A stretch of DNA of 64,000 nt, from assembly GCF_000282895.1 (NCBI RefSeq), contig NZ_ALBQ01000021.1:165446-229445 (forward strand), read 5' to 3'. Every line of letters starts with the position of its first letter. The first letter of the stretch is position 1. The DNA comes from Sphingomonas sp. ATCC 31555. GTDB taxonomy: Bacteria; Pseudomonadota; Alphaproteobacteria; Sphingomonadales; Sphingomonadaceae. Below the pieces are notes generated by a model that saw only the letters and a program-made list of their open reading frames with translations, was not told the DNA's origin and ran no database searches. Shown here piece after piece: positions 28,206 through 37,954 of the stretch. Both the position numbers and the translations under genes were made by a program.

Positions 28206-28469
28206 ATGCTTCAACTGGTCTCGATCGCTGCGCTCGCCGTCTTTGCAGTTTCCGACGGCGTTACTGTACCGAAGGCGCCCGCGGCAAAAGCGCGATGCGA
28301 AAATGCCAAGTTACAGGTCGTGGGCAAGGATGCGGAGCGTGAAACATCGGCTCGTGCCACGCCGCTCGCGGAACAGCCTTTGGCGGATCGTTCCTTGGCA
28401 GTGATTCGCGATGCGCGCTGCGACCGTCCGGTGAAGGTGGAAACCCAGGTCGGCCAGCAACAGCGCTGA
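28206..28469 (+). CDS. small exported hypothetical protein (87 aa)
   Basis: An 87-residue protein starting MLQLVSIAALAVFAVSDGV, which looks like a signal peptide, followed by a polar mature part with two cysteines (ARCENAKLQV and DARCDRPVKV) that could form a disulfide in the periplasm. AGGGGAAAG lies about 5 bases before the ATG. I do not recognise the family. A strong hairpin follows it at 28476. Confidence 0.7.
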   Translation: MLQLVSIAALAVFAVSDGVTVPKAPAAKARCENAKLQVVGKDAERETSARATPLAEQPLADRSLAVIRDARCDRPVKVETQVGQQQR

Positions 28470-28475
28470 ACCGCG

Positions 28476-28505
28476 CGTCGCCCCTCCCGATCGGAAGGGG
28501 CGACG
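28476..28505. terminator. hairpin between convergent genes
   Basis: CGTCGCCCCTCCCG (28476-28489) pairs with CGGAAGGGGCGACG (28492-28505) with one mismatch. It lies between the small exported protein gene and the end of aguB, so it probably serves both strands; it lacks a long T-run. Confidence 0.6.
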
Positions 28506-28511
28506 ACCGCT

Positions 28512-29360
28512 TCAGATGTCCTGCACCAGCCGGCCGTACAATTCCGGCCGGCGATCGCGGAAGAAGCCGAACGCGGCGCGGTGGCGCTTCACCCGATCGA
28601 GATCGAGCGTCGCGGTGATCACGCCTTCCTCGGTGCGATCCAGCTCGGCGAGGATGTCGCCGCGCTCGTCGGTGATGAAGCTGGTGCCGTAGAAGGTCTG
28701 GCCATGCTCGGTGCCGACGCGGTTGGCGGCGATCACCGGCACGACGTTGGAAACCGCATGGCCCACCATCGCACGACGCCACAGCCGCGCGGTGTCGAGG
28801 CTGTCGTCATGCGGCTCGCTGCCGATCGCGGTGGGGTAGAAGAGCAGCTCGGCGCCCATCAACATCATCGCGCGCGCGGTTTCCGGGTACCATTGGTCCC
28901 AGCACACCCCCACGCCCAGCTTGGCACCGGGGCCGTCCCACACCTTGAACCCCGTGTTGCCGGGGCGGAAATAGAACTTCTCCTCATAGCCGGGCCCATC
29001 GGGAATGTGGCTCTTGCGATAGACGCCCGAGACCTTGCCGTCCGGGCCGATCATCGCGAGGCTGTTATAATGGTGCGGCCCATCGGCCTCGAAGAAGCTG
29101 GTGGGGATGTGGATCGAAAGCTCGGCGGCGAGCGCCTGCATCGCCAGTACAGCCTTGTGCTCGGTCACCGGCTTGGCGTTGGCGAACAGGCCCTCGTCCT
29201 CGACCCGGCAGAAATACTCGCCCTCGAACAACTCGGGCGGCAGCACGACCTGTGCGCCGCGGCCGGCCGCCTCGCGGACCAGCTCGGTCACGCGGGCGAT
29301 GTTCGCGTCGATATCGTTCGAGAAGGCGAGCTGCAGCGCGCCGACGGTGATCTCGGTCAT
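28512..29360 (-). CDS. aguB: N-carbamoylputrescine amidase
   Basis: Nitrilase-superfamily hydrolase converting N-carbamoylputrescine to putrescine, CO2 and ammonia. Catalytic triad by position: Glu43 (PPELFEGEY), Lys116 (VYRKSHIPDGPGY), Cys153 (GVGVCWDQWYPE). The FEGEYFC and SHIPDGPGYEEKFYF blocks are typical of AguB rather than other nitrilases. 282 residues; the start at 29360 lies 8 bases after the stop of aguA, so the two form an operon that makes putrescine from agmatine. Confidence 0.95.
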   Translation of the reverse strand: MTEITVGALQLAFSNDIDANIARVTELVREAAGRGAQVVLPPELFEGEYFCRVEDEGLFANAKPVTEHKAVLAMQALAAELSIHIPTSFFEADGPHHYNSLAMIGPDGKVSGVYRKSHIPDGPGYEEKFYFRPGNTGFKVWDGPGAKLGVGVCWDQWYPETARAMMLMGAELLFYPTAIGSEPHDDSLDTARLWRRAMVGHAVSNVVPVIAANRVGTEHGQTFYGTSFITDERGDILAELDRTEEGVITATLDLDRVKRHRAAFGFFRDRRPELYGRLVQDI

Positions 29361-29368
29361 CCGGGTCC

Positions 29369-30343
<975 letters not shown>

Positions 30344-30411
30344 GGCGCGGCCTTTAGCCGCGTACGGTTACAGGGGAAAGGCCGACGGATGCCCGGCCGC
30401 TTCCCACAAGC

Positions 30412-30507
30412 CGTCATCCCGGCGAAAGCCGGGATCCATTCGCCTCTCGGTATCGGCAGGTGCCGTGACGGAAACCCCAATGGATCCCGGCTTTCGCCGG
30501 GATGACG
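30412..30507. repeat. paired REP-like hairpins in inverted orientation
   Basis: Two copies of a REP-like unit face each other (30412-30439 and 30479-30507). Each contains CCCGGC-GAAA-GCCGGG, a 6-bp stem with a GNRA-type loop when read in the sense of the left copy, flanked by GTCAT and ATCCA. They lie between the start of aguA and the end of the M28 gene. Units of this form are widespread in alphaproteobacterial intergenic DNA; a RAYT transposase is not nearby. Confidence 0.85.
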
Positions 30508-30529
30508 ACGGAAGGGGCGCTGGACCGTG

Positions 30530-32158
30530 TTACTGCCCCGCCCGCGCCTTGTCGCGGATGGCGCGGAATTCGGCGTCCTTGAACCAGTTGGGCCAGTTGC
30601 TGCCCTCGGCCAGTGCGCGGCCGAGGCCGTAATAGATCCGCAGGTCGGACAGCGCGCCGTCCCACTTCCAGTTCGGGTTATATTCGTCCTGGGGCTTGTG
30701 GTAGCGCTTGTCGGTATAATCTTCCGCAGCCTTGGCGCCGGCCGCCTTGCCGCCCACCACCAGATCGTCGCCGCTCTCGCCATACAGCATCGGCACGCCC
30801 AGCTTGGCGAAGCTGAAATGGTCGGATCGGTAATAGCCGCCCTTTTCCGGCGTGGGTTCGATGCCGATCACTCGGTCTTCTGCGGCGACCAGCGGCTTCA
30901 CCAGTTCTTCCAGCTCGGACTTGCCGGCACCGATCAGCACGAAATCCTTCGCCTTGCCGACGATGTTGAGCCCGTCCATGTTCACGCCGCCGACCGTCTT
31001 GGCGAGCGGATACACCGGGTGCTCGGCATAATATTGCGAGCCGATCAGCCCCTGTTCCTCGGCGGTCACCGCCAGGAACACCATGCTGCGCTTGGCCGGG
31101 CCCGCCTTGGCATTGGCCTCGGCGAGCGCGACCAGCCCGGCGGTGCCGGTGGCGTTGTCGACCGCGCCGTTGCAGATATCGTCGCCGTCTACCGGCTTGC
31201 AGCGGCCGAGATGGTCCCAATGCGCCGAGAACAGCACCACTTCATCCGGCCGCTCGCTGCCAGGCAGGATGCCGACCACGTTCTTCGAGGCTTGGCGCTT
31301 GATGCCGACGCCGAAGCTGGCGGAAGCCTTCACACCCAGCGGCACCGCCTTGAAGCCTTTGCGCTTCGCCGCCTCGATCAGCGCGGCATAGTCCTTGCCG
31401 GCGCTGGCGAAGAGCGCCTTGGCCGCATCCTGCTGGATCCAGCCGATCAGCTGCGACTGGTCGGCATGGTCGCCGGGCGTGTCCTGCTCGAGCTTGGGGC
31501 CGCCCCAGCTGCTCTCGACCACCCCCCAGCCATAGGCGGCCGGCTCGGTATCGTGGATGATGATCGCGCCCGCCGCACCCTGGCGGGCGGCTTCCTCATA
31601 CTTGTAGGTCCAGCGGCCATAATAGGTCATCGCCCGGCCGCCGAAGGGGCCGTCCAGCGTCATGGTCTGCCAGTCGGGATCGTTGATCAGGATGACGACG
31701 GTCTTCCCCTTCACGTCGAGCCCGGCATAGTCGTTCCACCCGCGCTCGGGCGCGTTGATGCCATAGCCGACGAACACGACCTCGCTGTCCTTCAGGTCGA
31801 TCTTCGGGGTGACGCGATAGGTGGAGAACACCGCCTCGCTGCCATAGGCGAGCGACACCGGCGTCTTGCCGCCGGTAAAGGCGAGCTTGCTGGGGCTCTG
31901 CACGCTGAGTTCGACCAGCGGCACGTCCTGCACCCATTGCCCCTTGTTGCCGGGCTTGAGCCCCGCCTTCTGAAAGCGCTCGATCAGATAGGCGATGGTC
32001 TTTTCCTCGCCCGCGCTGGTCGGCTTGCGCCCCTCGAACGCGTCGGAGGAGAGCGTCTGCGTGACGGTCTTGAGCGTGTCGACCGAAATGGCGGGAGCGG
32101 TCTGCGCCTGGGCGGCGGTGGACGAAAGCAGGGCAAGGGCAAGCAACGAAAAGCGCAT
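30530..32158 (-). CDS. M28 family zinc aminopeptidase with PA domain
   Basis: Exported di-zinc peptidase of 542 residues. The start at 32158 follows AGGAGG and gives a signal peptide ending STAAQAQ. A protease-associated insert lies between about residues 110 and 260 (VVFVGYGINAPERGWNDYAGLDVKGKTVVIL). The M28 core follows: SAHWDHLG (zinc), NGAVDNATGTAGLVALAEA (bridging Asp), LAVTAEEQGLIGS (catalytic Glu-Glu), VNMDGLNI and the late His in YHKPQDEY. Likely periplasmic aminopeptidase; exact substrate unknown. Confidence 0.94.
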   Translation of the reverse strand: MRFSLLALALLSSTAAQAQTAPAISVDTLKTVTQTLSSDAFEGRKPTSAGEEKTIAYLIERFQKAGLKPGNKGQWVQDVPLVELSVQSPSKLAFTGGKTPVSLAYGSEAVFSTYRVTPKIDLKDSEVVFVGYGINAPERGWNDYAGLDVKGKTVVILINDPDWQTMTLDGPFGGRAMTYYGRWTYKYEEAARQGAAGAIIIHDTEPAAYGWGVVESSWGGPKLEQDTPGDHADQSQLIGWIQQDAAKALFASAGKDYAALIEAAKRKGFKAVPLGVKASASFGVGIKRQASKNVVGILPGSERPDEVVLFSAHWDHLGRCKPVDGDDICNGAVDNATGTAGLVALAEANAKAGPAKRSMVFLAVTAEEQGLIGSQYYAEHPVYPLAKTVGGVNMDGLNIVGKAKDFVLIGAGKSELEELVKPLVAAEDRVIGIEPTPEKGGYYRSDHFSFAKLGVPMLYGESGDDLVVGGKAAGAKAAEDYTDKRYHKPQDEYNPNWKWDGALSDLRIYYGLGRALAEGSNWPNWFKDAEFRAIRDKARAGQ

Positions 32159-32210
32159 CGAATTCCTCCTGGTGCGCCCGTTTTGCGGTGTCGTGCCCGT
32201 CCACACAACG

Positions 32211-32237
32211 AAAAAGGGCGGCCCCGAAGGACCGCCC
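32211..32237 (-). terminator. rho-independent terminator of rpsD
   Basis: On the minus strand GGGCGGTCC, loop TTCG, GGGCCGCCC (one G-T pair) is followed by TTTTT, 28 bases after the rpsD stop. It ends before the M28 gene's start region. Confidence 0.88.
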
Positions 32238-32264
32238 CATTTCTCGTTCCCGAAGGGAGCCGAA

Positions 32265-32879
32265 TTAGCGCGAGTAGAACTCGACGACCAGGTTCGGTTC
32301 CATCTTCACCGGGTACGGCACTTCGTCGAGCGTCGGCACGCGGGTGAAGGTGACCTTCGCCGCGCCGTCCGGAGCGACATAGTCGGGGATGTCGCGCTCG
32401 GCGAGGCTCTGCGCTTCCATGACCAGCGCCATTTCCTGCGCCTTGCTGCTCAGGCTGATTTCCTGGCCCGGCTTGATGCGGCGCGAGCCGATGTTGCACT
32501 TCTCGCCGTCAACGCGGACATGGCCGTGGTTGACCAGCTGGCGGGCCGCGAAGATCGTCGGCGCGAACTTGGCGCGGTAAACGATCATGTCGAGGCGCTG
32601 CTCGAGCAGGCCGATCAGGTTCTGACCGGTGTCGCCCTTCATGCGCGACGCGTCTTCGTACGAGCGCTTGAACTGCTTCTCGGTGATGTCGCCGTAATAG
32701 CCCTTGAGCTTCTGCTTGGCGCGCAGCTGGATGCCGAAGTCCGACATCTTGCCCTTGCGGCGCTGGCCGTGCTGGCCCGGGCCGTATTCGCGCTTGTTCA
32801 CCGGGGACTTCGGACGACCCCAGATGTTTTCGCCCATGCGGCGATCGAGCTTATGCTTGGCGCTGGAGCGCTTCGACAT
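32265..32879 (-). CDS. rpsD: 30S ribosomal protein S4
   Basis: Primary 16S rRNA-binding protein of the small subunit, 204 residues. The N-terminal part contains [24 protein letters not shown], typical of alphaproteobacterial S4, and the S4 RNA-binding domain is near residues 95-155 ([35 protein letters not shown]). It is monocistronic here, separated from trmJ by 179 bases and ended by a strong terminator. Confidence 0.98.
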   Translation of the reverse strand: MSKRSSAKHKLDRRMGENIWGRPKSPVNKREYGPGQHGQRRKGKMSDFGIQLRAKQKLKGYYGDITEKQFKRSYEDASRMKGDTGQNLIGLLEQRLDMIVYRAKFAPTIFAARQLVNHGHVRVDGEKCNIGSRRIKPGQEISLSSKAQEMALVMEAQSLAERDIPDYVAPDGAAKVTFTRVPTLDEVPYPVKMEPNLVVEFYSR

Positions 32880-33024
32880 GTAAAATCCTTAGATCAATTG
32901 CGTTGACGTTGACCCGGACGGCACGCCGCCCTGATCGCGATCCCGGTTTCGCCTGTGCTTCTCTGATGGGAAAAGCGCAGGGCCACCGCTTCACCGGGGG
33001 TGCGGGGCCAATTGCGAAGCGGCG

Positions 33025-33053
33025 CGCGTAGCGGGACGCGCTGGACGAGTCAA
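33025..33053 (-). promoter_or_regulatory. possible rpsD promoter
   Basis: On the minus strand TTGACT (33053-33048, 5 of 6 consensus) is followed after 17 bases by TACGCG (33030-33025), a weak -10. It lies just past the trmJ stop and would give a leader of about 140 bases containing an imperfect hairpin, room for S4 autoregulation, which I cannot confirm. Confidence 0.3.
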
Positions 33054-33058
33054 GCTGC

Positions 33059-33781
33059 TCACTCCACCCGATGGCGCTTGCGACCCTCTAGTGCGGAAAG
33101 CACGCCGCGCAGTGTGCGCAGTTCCTGGCTCGACCAGCGCGGCTTGGTCAGCAGCGTGCGCAGCGTCCGCTTGGTCGAGGGCACCCGGTCGGGCGGGAAA
33201 TAATAGCCCGAGTCCTCCAGCATCGCATCGAGCTGCCCGATCATCCCGTCCAGCTCCTCCTGCGGGGCGGGGGGATCGAGGTCGACCGCGGGCGGGCTTT
33301 CCAACCCGACATGCTTCGACCATTCATAGGCGACCAGGATCACCGCCTGGGCGAGATTCAGCGACCCGAACTCGGGGTTGATCGGCACGGTGATGATGGT
33401 GCGGGCGAGCGCTACATCGTCGGTCTCCAGCCCCGAGCGCTCGGGCCCGAACAGGATCGCGCTGCGCGTGGGCGCGCCGTGGATCTCGCGCGCGGCGACC
33501 TCGGGGGTCACCACCGGCTTGGTCACGCCGCGCTTGCGCACCGTGGTGGCATAGACATGGGTGCAATCGGCCACCGCATCGGCGACGCTCTCGAACACCT
33601 GCGCCTTTTCGAGCACGATATCCGCGCCGCTCGCCGCGGGACCTGCCGAGGGGTTGGGCCAGCCGTCACGCGGGGACACCAGCCGCATCTCGGTCAGCCC
33701 GAAGTTGAGCATGGCGCGCGCGGCCTTGCCGATATTCTCGCCCAGCTGCGGGCGGACGAGCACGATGACGGGGGAATTCAA
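33059..33781 (-). CDS. trmJ: tRNA (cytidine/uridine-2'-O-)-methyltransferase TrmJ
   Basis: SPOUT-class methyltransferase for the ribose of tRNA position 32. The knot motifs are visible: [22 protein letters not shown] at the N-terminus, [10 protein letters not shown] in the middle and [22 protein letters not shown]. 240 residues. Its ATG overlaps the nrdR stop by four bases, making it the last gene of rpiB-glyA-nrdR-trmJ. Confidence 0.93.
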   Translation of the reverse strand: MNSPVIVLVRPQLGENIGKAARAMLNFGLTEMRLVSPRDGWPNPSAGPAASGADIVLEKAQVFESVADAVADCTHVYATTVRKRGVTKPVVTPEVAAREIHGAPTRSAILFGPERSGLETDDVALARTIITVPINPEFGSLNLAQAVILVAYEWSKHVGLESPPAVDLDPPAPQEELDGMIGQLDAMLEDSGYYFPPDRVPSTKRTLRTLLTKPRWSSQELRTLRGVLSALEGRKRHRVE

Positions 33782-34239
33782 CTTTTGCCGACCTCGCTGA
33801 CGTTACCGGCGAATTCCTCGAAATCCTTCGCCTCGCGGAAATCCTTATACACGCTGGCGAAGCGGATATAGGCTACCGAATCGAGGCCCTTGAGCGCCTC
33901 CATCACCAGCTCGCCGATGCGCTGGGAAGGGATTTCGCTCTCGCCCGTCGTTTCCAGCTGCCGCTGGATGCCGGAGACCAACCGCTCGATCTGGGCGGGC
34001 TGGATCGGGCGCTTGCGGCACGCTGTGGAGACCGAGCGCATCAGCTTGTCGCGCTCGAATGGCTCGCGCCGGTCTCCGCTCTTCACCACGGTAAGTTCGC
34101 GCAGCTGGATGCGCTCGAAGGTGGTGAAGCGCGCACCGCACGCCTCGCACTGCCGCCGCCTGCGGATGGCCGCCCCGTCGTCGGTGGGGCGGCTATCCTT
34201 TACCTGGCTGGCCTCATTGGAACAGAATGGGCAGCGCAC
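33778..34239 (-). CDS. nrdR: transcriptional repressor NrdR
   Basis: Zinc- and ATP/dATP-binding repressor of ribonucleotide reductase genes, 153 residues. The zinc ribbon uses Cys3, Cys6, Cys31 and Cys34 (MRCPFC and CEACG); the ATP-cone follows at about residues 49-139 ([20 protein letters not shown]). It starts directly after the glyA stop. NrdR boxes would be expected upstream of nrd genes, which are not in the window. Confidence 0.97.
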   Translation of the reverse strand: MRCPFCSNEASQVKDSRPTDDGAAIRRRRQCEACGARFTTFERIQLRELTVVKSGDRREPFERDKLMRSVSTACRKRPIQPAQIERLVSGIQRQLETTGESEIPSQRIGELVMEALKGLDSVAYIRFASVYKDFREAKDFEEFAGNVSEVGKS

Positions 34240-35547
34240 TTAGCCGCCATAGATCGGGAAGCGTTCGCACAGCGCGCGGACGCGGGCCTTCACATCGGCC
34301 TCGACCGCGGCGTCGCCCGCCTCGCCCTTGTTCCGCAGGCCGTCGAGCACGTCGGCGACCATGTTGCCGATCTCGCGGAACTCGGCCGGGCCGAAACCGC
34401 GCGTGGTGCCCGCGGGCGAGCCGACGCGGATGCCGCTGGTCTTCATCGGCGGCAGCGGATCGTTGGGGATGCCGTTCTTGTTGCAGGTGATCGCCGCGCG
34501 CTCCAGCGCCTCGTCGGCGTCCTTGCCGGTGACGCCGAGCGGGGTGAGATCGACCAGCGCCAGATGCGTGTCGGTGCCGCCCGAGACGAGGTTCGCGCCG
34601 CGCTCCTTGAGCGTCGCCGCCAGCACCTTGGCGTTCTCGACCACCGCCGCGGCATAGCTCTTGAACTCGGGACGCAGCGCCTCGCCGAACGCGACCGCCT
34701 TGGCGGCGATCACGTGCATCAGCGGGCCGCCCTGCAGCCCCGGGAACACCGCCGAGTTGATCTTCTTCGCGATCGCCTCGTCATTGGTCAGGATCATGCC
34801 GCCACGGGGCCCACGCAGCGTCTTGTGCGTGGTGGTGGTGACGACATGGGCGTGGCCGAACGGGGTCGGGTGGACGCCGCCGGCGACCAGGCCGGCGAAG
34901 TGCGCCATGTCGACCATGAACATCGCGCCGACTTCGTCCGCAATCGCGCGGAAGCGGGCGAAGTCGATGTGGCGCGGATAGGCCGAGCCGCCCGTGATGA
35001 TCAGCTTCGGCTTGTGCTCGCGGGCAAGCGCGGCGACCTGGTCATAGTCGATCAGGTGATCGTCGGGGCGGACGCCGTACTGGACCGCGTTGAACCACTT
35101 GCCGCTCATCGCTGCGCGGGCGCCGTGCGTCAGGTGGCCGCCGGCATCGAGGCTGAGGCCGAGGATGGTGTCGCCCGGCTTGGTCAGCGCGAGCATCACC
35201 GCGCCGTTCGCCTGCGCGCCCGAATGCGGCTGGACGTTGGCGAAGTCGCAGCCGAACAGCTGCTTGGCGCGATCGATCGCCAGCTGCTCGACCTCGTCGG
35301 ACGGGTGGCAGCCCTGATAATAGCGCTTGCCGGGATAGCCCTCGGCGTATTTGTTGGTGAAGACCGAGCCCTGCGCCTCGAGCACCGCCTTGGAGACGAT
35401 GTTCTCGCTGGCGATCAGCTCGATCTGATACTGCTCGCGCGCCATCTCGTGCTCGACGCCGGCGAATACCGCCGGATCAACCTCGGAAAGCGTCTTGGTA
35501 AAGAAGCCATCCGGCTGAAGGCCTGCCGTAACGGGGTTGGTGCTCAT
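34240..35547 (-). CDS. glyA: serine hydroxymethyltransferase
   Basis: PLP enzyme interconverting serine and glycine with transfer of the one-carbon unit to tetrahydrofolate. 435 residues. Blocks: [63 protein letters not shown] and the PLP lysine in [14 protein letters not shown]. The start at 35547 overlaps the rpiB stop (ATGA) and has AGGAG about 7 bases upstream; the open frame to 35799 belongs to the rpiB region. Confidence 0.97.
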   Translation of the reverse strand: MSTNPVTAGLQPDGFFTKTLSEVDPAVFAGVEHEMAREQYQIELIASENIVSKAVLEAQGSVFTNKYAEGYPGKRYYQGCHPSDEVEQLAIDRAKQLFGCDFANVQPHSGAQANGAVMLALTKPGDTILGLSLDAGGHLTHGARAAMSGKWFNAVQYGVRPDDHLIDYDQVAALAREHKPKLIITGGSAYPRHIDFARFRAIADEVGAMFMVDMAHFAGLVAGGVHPTPFGHAHVVTTTTHKTLRGPRGGMILTNDEAIAKKINSAVFPGLQGGPLMHVIAAKAVAFGEALRPEFKSYAAAVVENAKVLAATLKERGANLVSGGTDTHLALVDLTPLGVTGKDADEALERAAITCNKNGIPNDPLPPMKTSGIRVGSPAGTTRGFGPAEFREIGNMVADVLDGLRNKGEAGDAAVEADVKARVRALCERFPIYGG

Positions 35548-35996
35548 GCGGGGCTCCTTTCGGGGTTGCTCAGCTTTTCGACGCGACGCTGGTGGCGATC
35601 GCCGAGGAAAGCCGTTTCGAGAAAACTGGTAATGCAGGCCTTGGCCATCTCGATGCCGATCAGCCGCGCGCCGAGCGCGATGACATTGGCATCGTTGTGC
35701 TGCCGCGCAAGGCTGGCGGACAACGGCTCGGAGACGAGAGCGCAGCGGGCGGCCGGGTTGCGGTTGACCGCGATCGAAATGCCGATGCCCGATCCGCACA
35801 GCGCCACGCCGAACGTCGCGTCGCCACTCTCGATCGCCTTGCCCAGGCGATAGCCGTAGTCGGGATAGTCGACGCTATCCGGACCATTGGTGCCCAGATC
35901 GAGCACGTCATGTCCGGCTTCACGCAACCATTCGGCGACTTCTGCCTTCATTACGTAGGCGGCGTGATCCGATGCGAGGGCGATGCGATGTGGCAT
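35544..35996 (-). CDS. rpiB: ribose-5-phosphate isomerase B
   Basis: Interconverts ribose 5-phosphate and ribulose 5-phosphate. 150 residues. N-terminal [13 protein letters not shown], the catalytic Cys67 in [14 protein letters not shown], then [15 protein letters not shown] are diagnostic of the RpiB/LacAB fold. First gene of the rpiB-glyA-nrdR-trmJ operon; a GGGAG lies just upstream of its ATG. Confidence 0.94.
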   Translation of the reverse strand: MPHRIALASDHAAYVMKAEVAEWLREAGHDVLDLGTNGPDSVDYPDYGYRLGKAIESGDATFGVALCGSGIGISIAVNRNPAARCALVSEPLSASLARQHNDANVIALGARLIGIEMAKACITSFLETAFLGDRHQRRVEKLSNPERSPA

Positions 35997-36049
35997 GGCG
36001 CGCTCCCTACGCGCGTGCGCGCCCGCTGGCTAGACACCCAGGAGACCAT

Positions 36050-36313
36050 ATGCTCAAGACGTTATCCATTCTGCTGCCCGCGCTCGCCCTCGGCCTCGCA
36101 GCCTGTTCGCCCAACACCGAGGACCGCGTGGACAATTCGCTCGATCGCGCCGGCGATTCGCTCGCCAATGCGGCCGATCGCTTTGGCGACAAGATCGAAA
36201 AGGGGATCGATCGTGCGGGCAACTCGATGCGCCGGGGCGCTGATCAGGCAAGCGATGGATTAGCAAACGGAGTCGATCAGGTGGAACGGGCAAGCGATAA
36301 TGCGACCGATTGA
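36050..36313 (+). CDS. small lipoprotein with repeated amphipathic helix
   Basis: An 87-residue lipoprotein: signal with lipobox LAAC (Cys19) after MLKTLSILLPALALGL, then a highly charged region with an irregular repeat of about 11-14 residues (NSLDRAGDSLANAADRFGD, KGIDRAGNSMRRGADQASD, NGVDQVERASDNA). The mature part should form an amphipathic helix, reminiscent of entericidin-like or stress-type lipoproteins. AGGAGA precedes the ATG by 5 bases. Family and function not recognised. Confidence 0.75.
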   Translation: MLKTLSILLPALALGLAACSPNTEDRVDNSLDRAGDSLANAADRFGDKIEKGIDRAGNSMRRGADQASDGLANGVDQVERASDNATD

Positions 36314-36320
36314 GGAAGGG

Positions 36321-37217
36321 CTAGTCCGATATGGCCAGCCAGCCGCGTCGCCGCACCTCCGGCAAATAGGTTACGCTGACCGGCACCTGGCTTCCATCGC
36401 ATAGCAGCAAGCGCCAGCGCCGCCCTTTTCGCTCGGCGCCCGCAACCGCCCCAGCCGCCACCCACATGCCGCGATGCACTCTGGTGCCGTCCAGCATGGC
36501 AATTTCCTGAAGCGCATCGCCGAATTTGTAATGGACGAGGGCGCTGCTCTTCCGGGAGTAGACACGACAATAGTGGTCCTGCGCCTGAACGGCGAGGAGT
36601 GCCTCCGGGGCGACGCGTGCGCGGGCGAGGAGGCCGGCCGCGATATCGGCGCCCGGCGCACGAGCAATGGCGGCGGCAGGGGCAACGCCGCCGGCGCCGG
36701 CACTTCGTGCAACGGCTTTGTCTTGCGAGTTTCGTGCGGCAGGTGTTTGCAGCACGCGCGCCGTTACAAAGCATGTTGCCAGCGCAATCAGTCCGATCAC
36801 CGCCGCCTGGGCCCACACAACGCCCGGAACCGCCGCTATGGTGATGCCCACCACTGCAGCACTCCAGCGGATTTCAGCCGGGAGCGGGAGGTTTAGTAGG
36901 ATTACGCCAACACTGGCGACTCGCAGCCAATCCCGCGGCTTTCGAACGAAGAGCGCGAAAAGCATCTGCCATTTGAGCGCGTTCCACCCCATGAGAAGCA
37001 GCCAGAAGCTGATGCGCTTGGGTAGCGGCAGTGTGCTGGTGCCGAAACCTCCGGTCACGATCATCAGCCCGGCAGCGCATGTGCAGGCGATCCATAGGAG
37101 CGGGAAGCCCGGCAGCGACGTCCCTGTCCATTTCACGAAGCTTGCTGCGCACTTCGCGAAATCGCGCTTGTCGCGGGGCCCTGCACGTCGAAGCAAACGG
37201 GAAAGGGGCGCTGCCAT
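36321..37217 (-). CDS. membrane-bound LytTR-domain transcription factor
   Basis: A 298-residue protein with about four transmembrane helices in the first half (roughly residues 36-160) and a LytTR DNA-binding domain in the C-terminal 100 residues (ALLAVQAQDHYCRVYSRKSS, VHYKFGDALQEI, GTRVHRGMWVAAGAV, SVTYLPEVRRRGW). This architecture suggests a regulator that senses a signal in or at the membrane and binds DNA directly without a kinase. It is convergent with the lipoprotein gene and divergent from the DUF1579-like gene; either could be a target, but this is inference. Confidence 0.85.
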   Translation of the reverse strand: MAAPLSRLLRRAGPRDKRDFAKCAASFVKWTGTSLPGFPLLWIACTCAAGLMIVTGGFGTSTLPLPKRISFWLLLMGWNALKWQMLFALFVRKPRDWLRVASVGVILLNLPLPAEIRWSAAVVGITIAAVPGVVWAQAAVIGLIALATCFVTARVLQTPAARNSQDKAVARSAGAGGVAPAAAIARAPGADIAAGLLARARVAPEALLAVQAQDHYCRVYSRKSSALVHYKFGDALQEIAMLDGTRVHRGMWVAAGAVAGAERKGRRWRLLLCDGSQVPVSVTYLPEVRRRGWLAISD

Positions 37218-37271
37218 CTCGCTAGATTGTCACCGCCCGCGACCCGGAACAACCAGAGAGGTTCAACACCG

Positions 37272-37847
37272 ATGCGCCCTTCTTTTTCTTTTGCTTTTGC
37301 CTTGTTCGGATCGCTGATGCTTGCACCTACCGCATGGGGGCAGGCTGCCGACTCCGCCGCGATCGCTGCGCAGCAGGCGGCAGTAAAAAAGCTTGATTGG
37401 ATGCGCGGCCTCTGGCGCGGAAAGGCGGAGACGTTGACGCCGGACGGTCCTATCGAGATGACGCAGACCGAGCGGATCGGGACCATCCTTGATGGCACCT
37501 TGCTCGTGATCGAAGGCAAGGCCTACGGCACTGACGGCAGCGTGCCGTTCCACGCCTTTGGAGTAGTATCTTACAATCAAGCATCAGGGAAATACGTGCT
37601 GGCGAGCCATGCGCAGGGCCGCTCCGGTTCCTTTCCCTTATCGCTGACGGATACTGGCTTTACGTGGGAAGTGCCTGCAGGACCGAACGCGTTGGCGCGT
37701 TACACCGCTACGTTCGCTGGCGGAGTCTACGTCGAAGTTGGCGACTATGTGACTGAGGGGCAGCCCCCGCGTCGCTTTTTCACGATGACGCTCAAGCGGG
37801 TCGGCGATACTGACTGGCCTGCCGCGGGAGGACTGTCGAAGGATTGA
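37272..37847 (+). CDS. DUF1579-like exported protein
   Basis: A 191-residue protein with a signal peptide (MRPSFSFAFALFGSLML, cleavage near TAWGQA) and a beta-rich lipocalin-like mature part: KKLDWMRGLWRGKAET, FHAFGVVSYNQASGKYVLASHAQGR, DTGFTWEV. These blocks resemble DUF1579. The ATG at 37272 has AGAGAGG about 9 bases upstream. Its stop lies 13 bases before the Pho-box-like repeats, so it ends before the btaA control region. Function unknown. Confidence 0.75.
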   Translation: MRPSFSFAFALFGSLMLAPTAWGQAADSAAIAAQQAAVKKLDWMRGLWRGKAETLTPDGPIEMTQTERIGTILDGTLLVIEGKAYGTDGSVPFHAFGVVSYNQASGKYVLASHAQGRSGSFPLSLTDTGFTWEVPAGPNALARYTATFAGGVYVEVGDYVTEGQPPRRFFTMTLKRVGDTDWPAAGGLSKD

Positions 37848-37860
37848 TTTCCCGGAGGCG

Positions 37861-37889
37861 CTGTCACAAGGCTGCAAAGCTTTTGTCAC
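37861..37889 (+). promoter_or_regulatory. putative PhoB-binding site (three Pho-box heptamers)
   Basis: Three heptamers occur every 11 bases: CTGTCAC (37861-37867), CTGCAAA (37872-37878) and TTGTCAC (37883-37889), each separated by 4 bases. This is the spacing of PhoB tandem sites (consensus close to CTGTCAT per half). It lies 65 bases before the btaA start, in the intergenic gap. Phosphate-starvation control of betaine lipid synthesis is known in Sinorhizobium; its extension here is inference. Confidence 0.6.
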
Positions 37890-37954
37890 AGGGGAGTGGC
37901 GCCGGTGCGGTGAACCGCCAGCCGCCGGCGCTGGGCCTCCGGGAGTCATCACGA

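Noticed and set aside
30412..30507. A CRISPR array or an intrinsic terminator
   Set aside because: There are only two units, in inverted orientation, with no spacer series and no T-run; this is the REP-pair pattern.
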